A stretch of 64,000 nucleotides of DNA from JAKACA01 sp052143575 (GTDB lineage: Bacteria > Actinomycetota > Acidimicrobiia > Acidimicrobiales > Bog-793). Under the pieces are notes generated by a model. That model was not told the origin of the DNA and made no database searches. It saw only the letters and a list, made by a program, of their open reading frames with translations. Location of the stretch: contig JBKQSP010000076.1 of NCBI GenBank assembly GCA_052143575.1, positions 1-64,000 of the forward strand, written 5' to 3'. Numbering within the stretch: position 1 is the stretch's first letter; each line of letters begins with the position of its first letter. The translations under genes and the position numbers were made by a program. Below, in pieces: positions 55,082 through 62,224 of the stretch.

Positions 55082-56680
55082 ATGCCGTCCGCTGGCTCCG
55101 GAACGCCGAGCGACCTCGCGCTCTATTCGTTCTCGGAGGACGGCCCGTGGATCGTCGACCCGAACGACCTGCCCTGGCGCCGCGATGTCGACGCCATCCG
55201 GGCACACACCCGGGCCGACGTGCCCCGCCTCGTCCGCCGGCGCTACCTGCCGCCCTCGCGGCGCATCGCGCGCGTCGTCAGCACGCTCGGAGCCGCCATC
55301 GGGCTCTGGTACCTGCGAGAACGAGGTCCGGACAAGTCGATCTCGCGGAGCGGGCTCTCCCGGCGCCTCCGCATCGGCTTCGGAAAGCTCGGCCCCACCT
55401 ACATCAAGCTCGGCCAGATCCTCTCCTCCGGAGAGGGCATCTTCCCCGAGGAGGTGGTGGCGCAGTTCAAGCTGCTACGCGACCGCGTGCCGGCGGAGTC
55501 GTTCGAGACCGTGAAGGCGACGCTCGAGTCGGAGCTGGCCGGACGGCTCTCGGACACCTTTGCCCAGTTCGAGCCGACGCCGATCGCCGCCGCCTCCATC
55601 GCCCAGGTCCACCGCGCCGTGCTCCACTCCGGCGAGCATGTCGTCGTCAAGGTGCAGCGGCCCCGCGTGTCCGAGCTCGTGCATCACGACCTCGCCGTCA
55701 TGAGCTTCGTCGCCCCTTTCCTCGTCGGGCGCATCCCGGTCTCCGCCCTCGCCAACCCGCCGGCCCTGATCGAGCTGTTCGCAGAGACGATCGTCGAGGA
55801 GCTGGACTTCCGCCTCGAAGCAGCCAACATGCTCGACACCGGCCGCGTGCTGGCAATCACGAACCAGCGGTCGATCATCGTCCCGCGACCCCATCCGCGC
55901 CTCGTCACGCGGCGGATGCTCGTGATGGAGGAGCTCTCCGGCTTCGCCTGGGACGACGTCGCCGGCATGCGAAACGCCGGCATCGACACGCCGGCGGTGC
56001 TCCGCAGCGAGGTCATCAGCTTCCTCGAGGGTGCCTTGCTGTACGGCGTCTTCCACGGGGATCTGCACGGGGGCAACCTCTTCGTGCAACCGACCGGGCG
56101 TGTCGCCCTCCTCGACCACGGGATCACGGGACGGCTGGACGAGCCGCAGCGGCTCGGCTTTCTGCGGCTGCTCGTCGGCGGGACCACGAACGACGTCGTC
56201 GGCCAGATCGAAGCCCTCCGCACGCTCGGAGCCCTCCCCGTCGGCGCCCGCACGGAGGATGTCATCCGCGACCTCGGGCTCGACAAGCCCGCCCAGGACA
56301 TCGTGACGCTCTCGGCCGACGAGCTGACGGCGCAGATCCGCGACCTCACGAAACAGCTCCTCTCCTACGGCGTCCGCATGCCGAAAGAGCTCATGCTCTT
56401 CGTGAAGGACATGCTCTTTCTCGACGGCGCCGTCGCCACGATGGCACCCGAGATCGACCTCCTCGGCGAGATCGCCGTCATCGCCGCCTATTTCGCACAG
56501 CACCACGGCGAGCGCATCGCCGCCGACGTCGGCGTCGACGTGCGGACGACACCGGTCGACCTCGACGGCCTGCGCGCATCGATGGGCCTTTCGACCGACA
56601 CTCGCCAGATCACCTACCGGGAGATCCAGGAGCGCCGCGAGGTCCTGCGCCAGAAGTTCGACTCACCGAAGTCAGGCTGA
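55082..56680 (+). CDS. ABC1/UbiB-family atypical kinase
   Basis: The 532-aa protein has the ABC1 signature GPTYIKLGQILSS, an Ala-rich loop IAAASIAQVHRAVL replacing the usual P-loop, VVKVQRPRV with the ATP lysine, and catalytic FHGDLHGGNLFV and LLDHGITGRL. UbiB proteins are membrane-associated and act in isoprenoid/quinone lipid biology. No C-terminal membrane helices are obvious. It is probably co-transcribed with the fab operon. Confidence 0.92.
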   Translation: MPSAGSGTPSDLALYSFSEDGPWIVDPNDLPWRRDVDAIRAHTRADVPRLVRRRYLPPSRRIARVVSTLGAAIGLWYLRERGPDKSISRSGLSRRLRIGFGKLGPTYIKLGQILSSGEGIFPEEVVAQFKLLRDRVPAESFETVKATLESELAGRLSDTFAQFEPTPIAAASIAQVHRAVLHSGEHVVVKVQRPRVSELVHHDLAVMSFVAPFLVGRIPVSALANPPALIELFAETIVEELDFRLEAANMLDTGRVLAITNQRSIIVPRPHPRLVTRRMLVMEELSGFAWDDVAGMRNAGIDTPAVLRSEVISFLEGALLYGVFHGDLHGGNLFVQPTGRVALLDHGITGRLDEPQRLGFLRLLVGGTTNDVVGQIEALRTLGALPVGARTEDVIRDLGLDKPAQDIVTLSADELTAQIRDLTKQLLSYGVRMPKELMLFVKDMLFLDGAVATMAPEIDLLGEIAVIAAYFAQHHGERIAADVGVDVRTTPVDLDGLRASMGLSTDTRQITYREIQERREVLRQKFDSPKSG

Positions 56681-56698
56681 ACCGCTCGCACACCGCCC

Positions 56699-57124
56699 TC
56701 AGAGCCAGCGCGCCTCGGTGACCGTCCCGCCCGTGATCTCGACCTCCTGAGCACTCTCTCCGCTCGGCGAGCAGATGCCGTAGCGGCCTTCGGGCAGCGA
56801 CGGGAAGACGGCGGCGTAGACGGAGCCGGAGCTGACGAGACGCTCCAGGACCCAGACGTGTTGGCGCTCGCCGGCGTGCCCGACCGGGTGAATCTCCGGC
56901 TCCATCCACTCACGCTCGGCGTCCGCATACAGCACGAGAGCGCCGATTCCCTCGCCGACGTCGATGGCGACGCCGCGACTCGGCTGGCTCGGGCGCTCCT
57001 CGGCAGGGGCGGCAGGGCCGGCGTGGGCCTCGCCGGCGTCATGGGCGTGGCCGTGGCCGGCGTCATGGGCGTGGCCGTGGCCGTGGGGCGGACCGACGAG
57101 CGGCCGCCCCACGGTGAGGCTCAC
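56699..57124 (-). CDS. hypothetical protein with His-rich N-terminus
   Basis: The 141-aa protein has an N-terminal His/Gly/Ala stretch (residues 13-34, twice HGHAHDAG), probably metal-binding, followed by a beta-rich domain (GIGALVLYADAEREWMEPEI, then HVWVLERLVS and PEGRYGI). No family is recognised. GTG at 57124 overlaps the stop of the DUF4331 gene (GTGA), so the two are translated together. No signal peptide is seen. Possible roles are metal delivery or binding, but this is a guess from composition. Confidence 0.7.
   Translation of the reverse strand: MSLTVGRPLVGPPHGHGHAHDAGHGHAHDAGEAHAGPAAPAEERPSQPSRGVAIDVGEGIGALVLYADAEREWMEPEIHPVGHAGERQHVWVLERLVSSGSVYAAVFPSLPEGRYGICSPSGESAQEVEITGGTVTEARWL
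57035..57082. repeat. two exact 24-bp tandem repeats encoding the His-rich segment
   Basis: The unit beginning GGCGTCATGGGCGTGGCCG occurs twice in succession without a mismatch, encoding eight residues rich in histidine on the minus strand. Confidence 0.85.
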
Positions 57125-58521
57125 GGGGTCTTCGGCGGCGTCTGGAAGCCGCCGTGCGGGTCCGACAGGTACGGGAAGCGCGACTGGTAGCTCTCGCCGA
57201 TCTGGCTGAGCTGAGCCGGCGTGAAGGTCGCCGGGTTCTCGATGTCGTAGATCTCGCCGGCGGCGGCGTCCGGGCTGTACTTCGAGTCCACGAGCGCATA
57301 GGTCAGCCCGGCGACGGCGCGCAGCTCGATCGACACGACGTCGTCGAAGACGCGGCGGCCGTTCGGGAACCCCGCCGGGTCGCCCCCGAGGAGGCCGAGC
57401 AGGCTCGGCTTCTTCGTGGGCGGGATGCCGACGTTGAGGCGGAGCATGTCGGCCTGCACCGCTCCCGTGTAGTTCTGGAATCCCGGGACGATGCCGCTCG
57501 GGATGCCGGTCAAAAGGATGGCCTCGAGGTCGGCGCGGGCCGTCTTGGCGGCGTCGAGCGCGGCAAGATTCGGGAAGACCTTCGGGTAGAGGACCGGAAG
57601 GAGGCCGGCGAGCTCAGGGTTGGCGTAGTGGCTGGCGAACTGCTTGTCGTCCGCCGGCGACTGCGTGTTCCAATAGTCCTTCCGGCTCATCGGGATGATG
57701 ACCTCGTTGATGAGCGGGTTGCCGAGCCGGGACACCTGTGTCCACGGGCCGGCGCTCGTCTTGGCCTCAGAGTCCAACACCGTGGCCTTCTGGCGACTGG
57801 CGGTCGTCCAGACTCCGATGGTGGCATCAGCGGCGCTTGCCGCCGGCTTTGCACCGGAAGCCGTCAGGCTGTCGATGGGGACCTGGATGGCGATGCTGTG
57901 CACGTTCAAGATGGCGGGAGCGTTGACGCCCGGCGCCGCCGGCAGCGGGATGAGGTGCAGCTCCTGGAACGGGCGCAGCGCCCCGAGGTCGAAGATCGAC
58001 CCGAGGTCCACATAGAAACCCTCCGCCCGCTGCCCGGCGAACACCCTCACCCTGCCGGCGAGGTTGTGCGTGGCCTCCACCGTGAGGGGGGCGTAGTTCG
58101 GGATGGAGCGGATGCCGACGTTGCACGGCGGGCAGGCAAGGTCCTTGCCGAGCACGTGGCTGCCCTTGGAGTCGATGCGCGTCACCGAGTAGGACTGGCG
58201 CCGATTCCAGGCTTTCGACGTGATCGAGGTGATCTGCCCGGTGTTGTAGAGGAACGTGCTGTCGTCATTCATGGTCGTGTGGAACTCGAACTGGAACGTG
58301 ACGTCGGCTTTGCCGTCGCCGTCGTTGTCGACGTGGATCTCGTAGAGCACGTCGTCGCCGAACTCGTAGAAGTTCGGGCCAGCCGGCGGCAGCTGCAGCG
58401 GCACGTAGTTGGCGATCATCGTCACCGTCGAGGCGTCATCTGGGCTGACGAAAGCGTAGAGGTCGGCGCTGTCGGCGACGGGGTCGAGGGCGATGCCGGG
58501 GGCTTCGCGGTGTGAGGACAT
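57121..58521 (-). CDS. DUF4331 family protein
   Basis: The 466-aa protein begins MSSHREAPGIALDPVADSAD, the hallmark of DUF4331 proteins, and contains DLYAFVSPDD, VTFQFEFHT, a CPPCNVG cysteine pair and late ELRAVAGLTYALVD and GESYQSRFPYL segments. The function of the family is unknown. No signal peptide is visible, although the protein just upstream has a Tat signal. It sits 33 bases after that small gene and is coupled to the His-rich gene. Confidence 0.9.
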   Translation of the reverse strand: MSSHREAPGIALDPVADSADLYAFVSPDDASTVTMIANYVPLQLPPAGPNFYEFGDDVLYEIHVDNDGDGKADVTFQFEFHTTMNDDSTFLYNTGQITSITSKAWNRRQSYSVTRIDSKGSHVLGKDLACPPCNVGIRSIPNYAPLTVEATHNLAGRVRVFAGQRAEGFYVDLGSIFDLGALRPFQELHLIPLPAAPGVNAPAILNVHSIAIQVPIDSLTASGAKPAASAADATIGVWTTASRQKATVLDSEAKTSAGPWTQVSRLGNPLINEVIIPMSRKDYWNTQSPADDKQFASHYANPELAGLLPVLYPKVFPNLAALDAAKTARADLEAILLTGIPSGIVPGFQNYTGAVQADMLRLNVGIPPTKKPSLLGLLGGDPAGFPNGRRVFDDVVSIELRAVAGLTYALVDSKYSPDAAAGEIYDIENPATFTPAQLSQIGESYQSRFPYLSDPHGGFQTPPKTP

Positions 58522-58554
58522 CGTGGTTTGCTCGTTTCTCTCGGAGGATCGAGG

Positions 58555-58848
58555 TCAGTCGGCAGCCCGCGAAAGGCGGGATACCAGGTCGCGGTCGTGA
58601 AGAACGACTTCGCGGTCGCCGACGAGCAACCGCACTTCGTCCGTGCGCGTGTCGGGGACGTGGACGACGAGGTTGTGCGCCGCCGTCGCCTTGCGTGCCG
58701 CCGCCGTCGTGGTGCGGGCCGCTCCGGCCTTGTGGGCGCTCTTCGAAGCCGGGCTCCGCAGGACCTTCGGAGTTGCGACCAGCGCTCCGGCGGCAGCAGC
58801 GGTGGCGCCGCCCTGCTTCAGAAACGACCGCCGCGTGATTTCGGGCAT
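58555..58848 (-). CDS. small Tat-signal protein of unknown function
   Basis: The 97-aa product has a twin-arginine signal (ITRRSFLKQGGATAAAAGALVA, RR at 6-7), an Ala/Lys/Arg-rich linker, and a short domain with LVVHVPDTRTDEVRLLVGDREVVLHD. AGGAGG sits ideally before the ATG at 58848. It heads the three-gene set with DUF4331 and the His-rich protein. No named domain is recognised. Confidence 0.8.
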   Translation of the reverse strand: MPEITRRSFLKQGGATAAAAGALVATPKVLRSPASKSAHKAGAARTTTAAARKATAAHNLVVHVPDTRTDEVRLLVGDREVVLHDRDLVSRLSRAAD

Positions 58849-58977
58849 CTCATCCTCCTGTGTTGGCGAATGCGTGGGGTGCGTCGCGGTTGGGACCCGC
58901 TCGGTGGGAGTACGGGACCGTGGGAGGAAGTGGATGAGAGGTTTCTTGCAGGCCCCATCGTTGGGGCGCGCAAGGCG

Positions 58978-59706
58978 CTACTGCTGTTGCGAGGCCTTGG
59001 GTGGCCGGCGCCTGCCAGCAGGCGGCGAACCCGGCGCAGCGGGGCGTTGCCGCCTCGCCGGACGGCCGGCGGCGGAGCCAGCCACCTCCTTGCCTTTGCG
59101 GGCGGGCCGGGCGGGATCGCCCACGCCCAAGAGGTCGCGTATCGCCTCGCTCAGGAGCTCGTGCATGGTCTCCTGCGGCACGCCGCCCAGGAGATCACCG
59201 GAGAGCGCCAGCCCCCCGACGAGGGCACCGACCGCGCACCCGACGCGGACCCGTGTGCGCAGCGGGATGGTGCCATCGCTCACGAGGCGGCGGTAGAGGG
59301 CTTCGAGATCGGCGTGCTCTTCCTTGTGGTGCTCGTGGTGTAGCTGCTCGAAGGCCGAACGGTTGCGCACGTGGAGGAGGAAGATCTTCTGGTTGGCGAG
59401 GATCTCGCCGATCATCTCGTCGAGCAGGTCCGCCCATGAGCTCACGTCGGATCCGACCGCCTCGACGAGGCGCTCCAGCGGGAGGTAGATGTCGTGCAGG
59501 CGGAGGTGGAGCGCCATCAGGATCTCGTCCTTGCTGGCGAAGTGGTAGTAGATGGCGGCTTTCGAGAAGCCGAGCTGCTCGGCGATCTCGCGCAGCGACG
59601 TCTTGTCGAAACCCTGCTCGACGAACAGCTCGAGGGCGATGTCGAGGATGCGGTCGCGGGTGCTGGGCTCGACTGCCTCGTCGCCCCGGTGCGAACTCTG
59701 TGCCAC
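58978..59706 (-). CDS. TetR-family transcriptional regulator
   Basis: The 242-aa repressor has an N-terminal helix-turn-helix (TRDRILDIALELFVEQGFDKTS, then LREIAEQLGFSKAAIYYHFASKDEIL), a ligand-binding helical domain and a basic, proline-rich C-terminal tail of about 30 residues. GTG at 59706. It is divergent from the ABC exporter genes and very likely represses them and itself through the two palindromes in between. Confidence 0.95.
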   Translation of the reverse strand: MAQSSHRGDEAVEPSTRDRILDIALELFVEQGFDKTSLREIAEQLGFSKAAIYYHFASKDEILMALHLRLHDIYLPLERLVEAVGSDVSSWADLLDEMIGEILANQKIFLLHVRNRSAFEQLHHEHHKEEHADLEALYRRLVSDGTIPLRTRVRVGCAVGALVGGLALSGDLLGGVPQETMHELLSEAIRDLLGVGDPARPARKGKEVAGSAAGRPARRQRPAAPGSPPAGRRRPPKASQQQ

Positions 59707-59714
59707 CGTTCAAT

Positions 59715-59734
59715 CTTACTTGACGACCGGTAAG
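59715..59734. promoter_or_regulatory. TetR operator 1 (20-bp palindrome)
   Basis: CTTACTTGACGACCGGTAAG is an imperfect palindrome with CTTAC/GTAAG ends. It overlaps a -35-like TTGACG (59720-59725) of the exporter promoter; a TACTAT at 59744-59749 lies 18 bases on as -10. Confidence 0.65.
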
Positions 59735-59741
59735 AGTTATA

Positions 59742-59761
59742 CTTACTATACGGCCAGTAAG
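59742..59761. promoter_or_regulatory. TetR operator 2 (20-bp palindrome)
   Basis: CTTACTATACGGCCAGTAAG matches operator 1 in length and in the CTTACT--ACG-CC-GTAAG pattern; centres are 27 bp apart. It covers the likely -10 and start of the exporter transcript, so bound repressor would block it. Confidence 0.65.
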
Positions 59762-59782
59762 TAACGCGAAGAGAGGTGCGAC

Positions 59783-60757
59783 GTGACCGACACCGCCATG
59801 ATCGAGGCAAGCGGCCTCAAGAAACGCTACGGCTCGACGGTGGCGCTCGACGGCATCGACCTCGAGGTTCCGGCCGGGTCCATCCTCGGGGTGCTCGGCC
59901 CGAACGGGGCCGGAAAGACGACCGCCGTGCGGATCCTCACTACCCTCGCACTCCCCGATGGCGGGTCGGCTCGAGTCGCCGGCCACGACGTCGTCACCGA
60001 GGCCGCCGCCGTGCGGCGCCAGATCGGCGTCACGGCGCAGGACGCCACGCTCGACGACGCCCTCACCGGTCGCCAGAACCTCGTGATGGTCGGCGAGCTG
60101 AGCGGCCTGCGACGGGCGCATGCTCGATTCCGTGCCGTGGAGCTGCTGGACCGCTTCGAGCTGACAGAGGCGGCCGACCGCGTGCTGAAGGGGTACTCGG
60201 GTGGCATGCGGCGCCGGCTCGACCTCGCCGCCGGTCTCGTGACTCGCCCTCCCGTGCTCTTCCTCGACGAACCGACGACAGGCCTCGACCCGAACAGCCG
60301 GTCTCGGATGTGGTCCGTGATCCGCGAGCTCGTCGCCGACGGTGTCACCTTGCTCCTCACGACGCAGTATCTCGACGAGGCGGACGAGTTGGCCGACCGC
60401 ATCGTCGTCATCGACCACGGCCTTGTCATCGCCGCCGGCACGCCGCCCGAGCTGAAGGCGGCCATCGGTGGTGCCCGATTGGAGGTGACGCTCACGAGCG
60501 CTCACCTCGCCGCCGTCCCTGCCCTGCAGGCACTCGTCGACGGCCCGATCCAGCTGAGCCACGACGGGCGCCGCCTGCGAGCGGCGGTCAGCAGCGGCGC
60601 CGGGCTCGCCACGACGGTCATCCGTGCCCTCGACGGCGCCGGTGTGCTCGTCGACGACGTAGAGGTGCGCCAGCCCTCCCTCGACGACGTCTTCTTCGCC
60701 CTCACCGGCCATGAGCCGGCACCGGCGGAACCTCTTGTCGAGGAGCTGTCGGCATGA
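59783..60757 (+). CDS. ABC exporter ATP-binding protein, DrrA type
   Basis: The 324-aa ATPase has Walker A GPNGAGKTT, the Q-loop VTAQDATLDDALTGRQNL typical of daunorubicin-resistance-type ATPases, signature YSGGMRRRLDLA, Walker B VLFLDEPTTGLD, the following TTQYLDEADELAD and a C-terminal DrrA-like domain. It powers export of hydrophobic drugs or lipids. GTG start with AGAGGTG upstream; stop overlaps the permease ATG (ATGA). Confidence 0.93.
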   Translation: MTDTAMIEASGLKKRYGSTVALDGIDLEVPAGSILGVLGPNGAGKTTAVRILTTLALPDGGSARVAGHDVVTEAAAVRRQIGVTAQDATLDDALTGRQNLVMVGELSGLRRAHARFRAVELLDRFELTEAADRVLKGYSGGMRRRLDLAAGLVTRPPVLFLDEPTTGLDPNSRSRMWSVIRELVADGVTLLLTTQYLDEADELADRIVVIDHGLVIAAGTPPELKAAIGGARLEVTLTSAHLAAVPALQALVDGPIQLSHDGRRLRAAVSSGAGLATTVIRALDGAGVLVDDVEVRQPSLDDVFFALTGHEPAPAEPLVEELSA

Positions 60758-61599
60758 CCGTCCCTGCACGCCTCACCGCCCCCTTCACCACGAGCTCGGA
60801 GCGAACCTGGCTCGGTGCCAAGTGGAACGACGTCGTCGTCCTCACCCGCCGGAACCTCGTGCACATCCTCCGCGAGCCCTTGCAGCTCTCCGACGTCACG
60901 GTGCAGCCGGTGCTGTTCACGCTGCTGTTCATCTACGTCTTCGGTTCCGGCGTCCCGATCGCCGGCGGCTACAAGGAGTTCGCCGTCGCCGGCCTCATGA
61001 TGTTGAACCTGACGACCTCGGCCATGGGCACAGCCGTCGGCCTCACGAGCGACCTCACGACGGGCGCCATCGACCGCTTCCGAAGCCTGCCGATGTGGCG
61101 CTCGGCCGTCCTCGTCGGCCGGTCCGTCGCCGACCTCCTCACGGCCGTCATCTGCGTCGGCGTCGTGGCCGCGACGGGCCTCGCCATCGGTTGGCGTCCG
61201 GACGCCAGCGCCGCTTCCGTCCTCGGAGGTTTCGGCATTGCCGTCCTCTTCAGCTACGCCCTCTCATGGGGCTGCGCCTGTCTCGGCATCGTCTCGAAAG
61301 GGCCCGAGTCGGCCCAAGGCGTCGGGCTCATCGTCTTGTTCCCGCTGGCGATCGTCTCGAACGCCATGGTGCCGACCCAAGGCATGCCGGGCTGGATGCA
61401 GGTGATCGCCGACTGGAACCCGGTGAGTGCCGTGGCGGCGGCGGTGCGCAACCTCTTCGGCAACCCCAACCCCTCGAGCACGGTGCACGCTTGGCCGATG
61501 CAGCATCCCGAGGTGGCCGCCCTGGCGTGGTCACTCGGCTTGCTCCTCATCTTCGCCCCGCTCGCCGCCCATCTCTTCCGGCGCCGCACGACCGGCTGA
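60754..61599 (+). CDS. ABC-2 type exporter permease, DrrB type
   Basis: The 281-aa membrane protein has six helices and an ABC-2 fold: RRNLVHILREPLQLSDVTVQPVLFTLLF at the N-terminus, TTGAIDRFRSLPMWRSAVLVGR (coupling region) and NAMVPTQGMPGWMQVIADWNPVSAVAAAVR near the C-terminus, all typical of DrrB proteins. It forms the exporter with the preceding ATPase. Confidence 0.93.
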   Translation: MTVPARLTAPFTTSSERTWLGAKWNDVVVLTRRNLVHILREPLQLSDVTVQPVLFTLLFIYVFGSGVPIAGGYKEFAVAGLMMLNLTTSAMGTAVGLTSDLTTGAIDRFRSLPMWRSAVLVGRSVADLLTAVICVGVVAATGLAIGWRPDASAASVLGGFGIAVLFSYALSWGCACLGIVSKGPESAQGVGLIVLFPLAIVSNAMVPTQGMPGWMQVIADWNPVSAVAAAVRNLFGNPNPSSTVHAWPMQHPEVAALAWSLGLLLIFAPLAAHLFRRRTTG

Positions 61600-61643
61600 G
61601 ATCGCCCTGCCGCCCGCCTGGCGGACGGTCCGGCGGGGCGGCC

Positions 61644-61661
61644 GCCGGCACGCGTGCCGGC
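61644..61661. terminator. perfect GC palindrome after the exporter operon
   Basis: GCCGGCACGCGTGCCGGC is fully self-complementary and can fold as a 7-bp stem with loop CGCG. It follows the permease stop by about 45 bases. A terminator is likely, although no T-run follows directly. Confidence 0.55.
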
Positions 61662-61689
61662 AGACGGCGCTGGTGCTGGTGACCGAGAT

Positions 61690-61795
61690 GCTGTATCTTA
61701 TAGTATTTCGTTGCTTCTCGGTAACTTCGGTGTTGCCCGGTGAACCCTCCAACTGCGGGCGGCGAGGAACCGTACGCATCAGCGAAGGAAGCGCC
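61690..61795 (+). promoter_or_regulatory. AT-rich promoter and leader of the 140-aa hypothetical gene
   Basis: TGTATCTTATAGTATTT (from 61692) is strikingly AT-rich for this DNA, with a near-consensus -10 TATAGT at 61699-61704. Downstream, GGTAAC (61720-61725) can pair with GTTGCC (61732-61737) as a small hairpin in the leader. AAGGAA precedes the ATG at 61796. Confidence 0.5.
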
Positions 61796-62218
61796 ATGCG
61801 CCCACCGATCGACGACTCCGTCATCGCCATCATCTGCGCCGAGATCCCGGAGTTCAATGACTACTACCTCGATCTCCTCGACATCTACGACGAGGACCTC
61901 ACTCCTGAGATCGTGCTCATGGAGCTGGCGGACTTCGTCGCCAACCTCGTCGTGAGCGGAGGCCGCGAGGAGACACTCGAGCGGTGCTGCGCGGCCGTGG
62001 AGCATCTCGCCGCCGGCACAGCGAGAGGCCCCGAACTCGTCGCCGCTTGCTTCCTCAACGAGCTGCCGCACGGCTCCCGCGCCGCCATCCAGCCGTATCT
62101 CGGCCGCCTCACGGATCGTCTCGCCGAGAGCGTCTACGGGGGCGACGGCTTGCCGGATCTCGAAGGGCCAGCGAGAGGGAGGCCACGTGGCGGCACGTCA
62201 GACCACGGGACGAGCTGA
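61796..62218 (+). CDS. hypothetical protein, unrecognised
   Basis: The 140-aa, acidic, largely helical protein (DDSVIAIICAEIPEFNDYYL, then DEDLTPEIVLMELADFVANL, GTARGPELVAACFLNELP) has a Gly/Arg-rich C-terminal tail. It looks like a small cytoplasmic protein of the kind often found beside contact-toxin or immunity genes, but no such partner is visible, and I do not assign a function. The ATG at 61796 has a good ribosome-binding site. It stops seven bases before the convergent pheT end. Confidence 0.65.
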   Translation: MRPPIDDSVIAIICAEIPEFNDYYLDLLDIYDEDLTPEIVLMELADFVANLVVSGGREETLERCCAAVEHLAAGTARGPELVAACFLNELPHGSRAAIQPYLGRLTDRLAESVYGGDGLPDLEGPARGRPRGGTSDHGTS

Positions 62219-62224
62219 GGCGCT

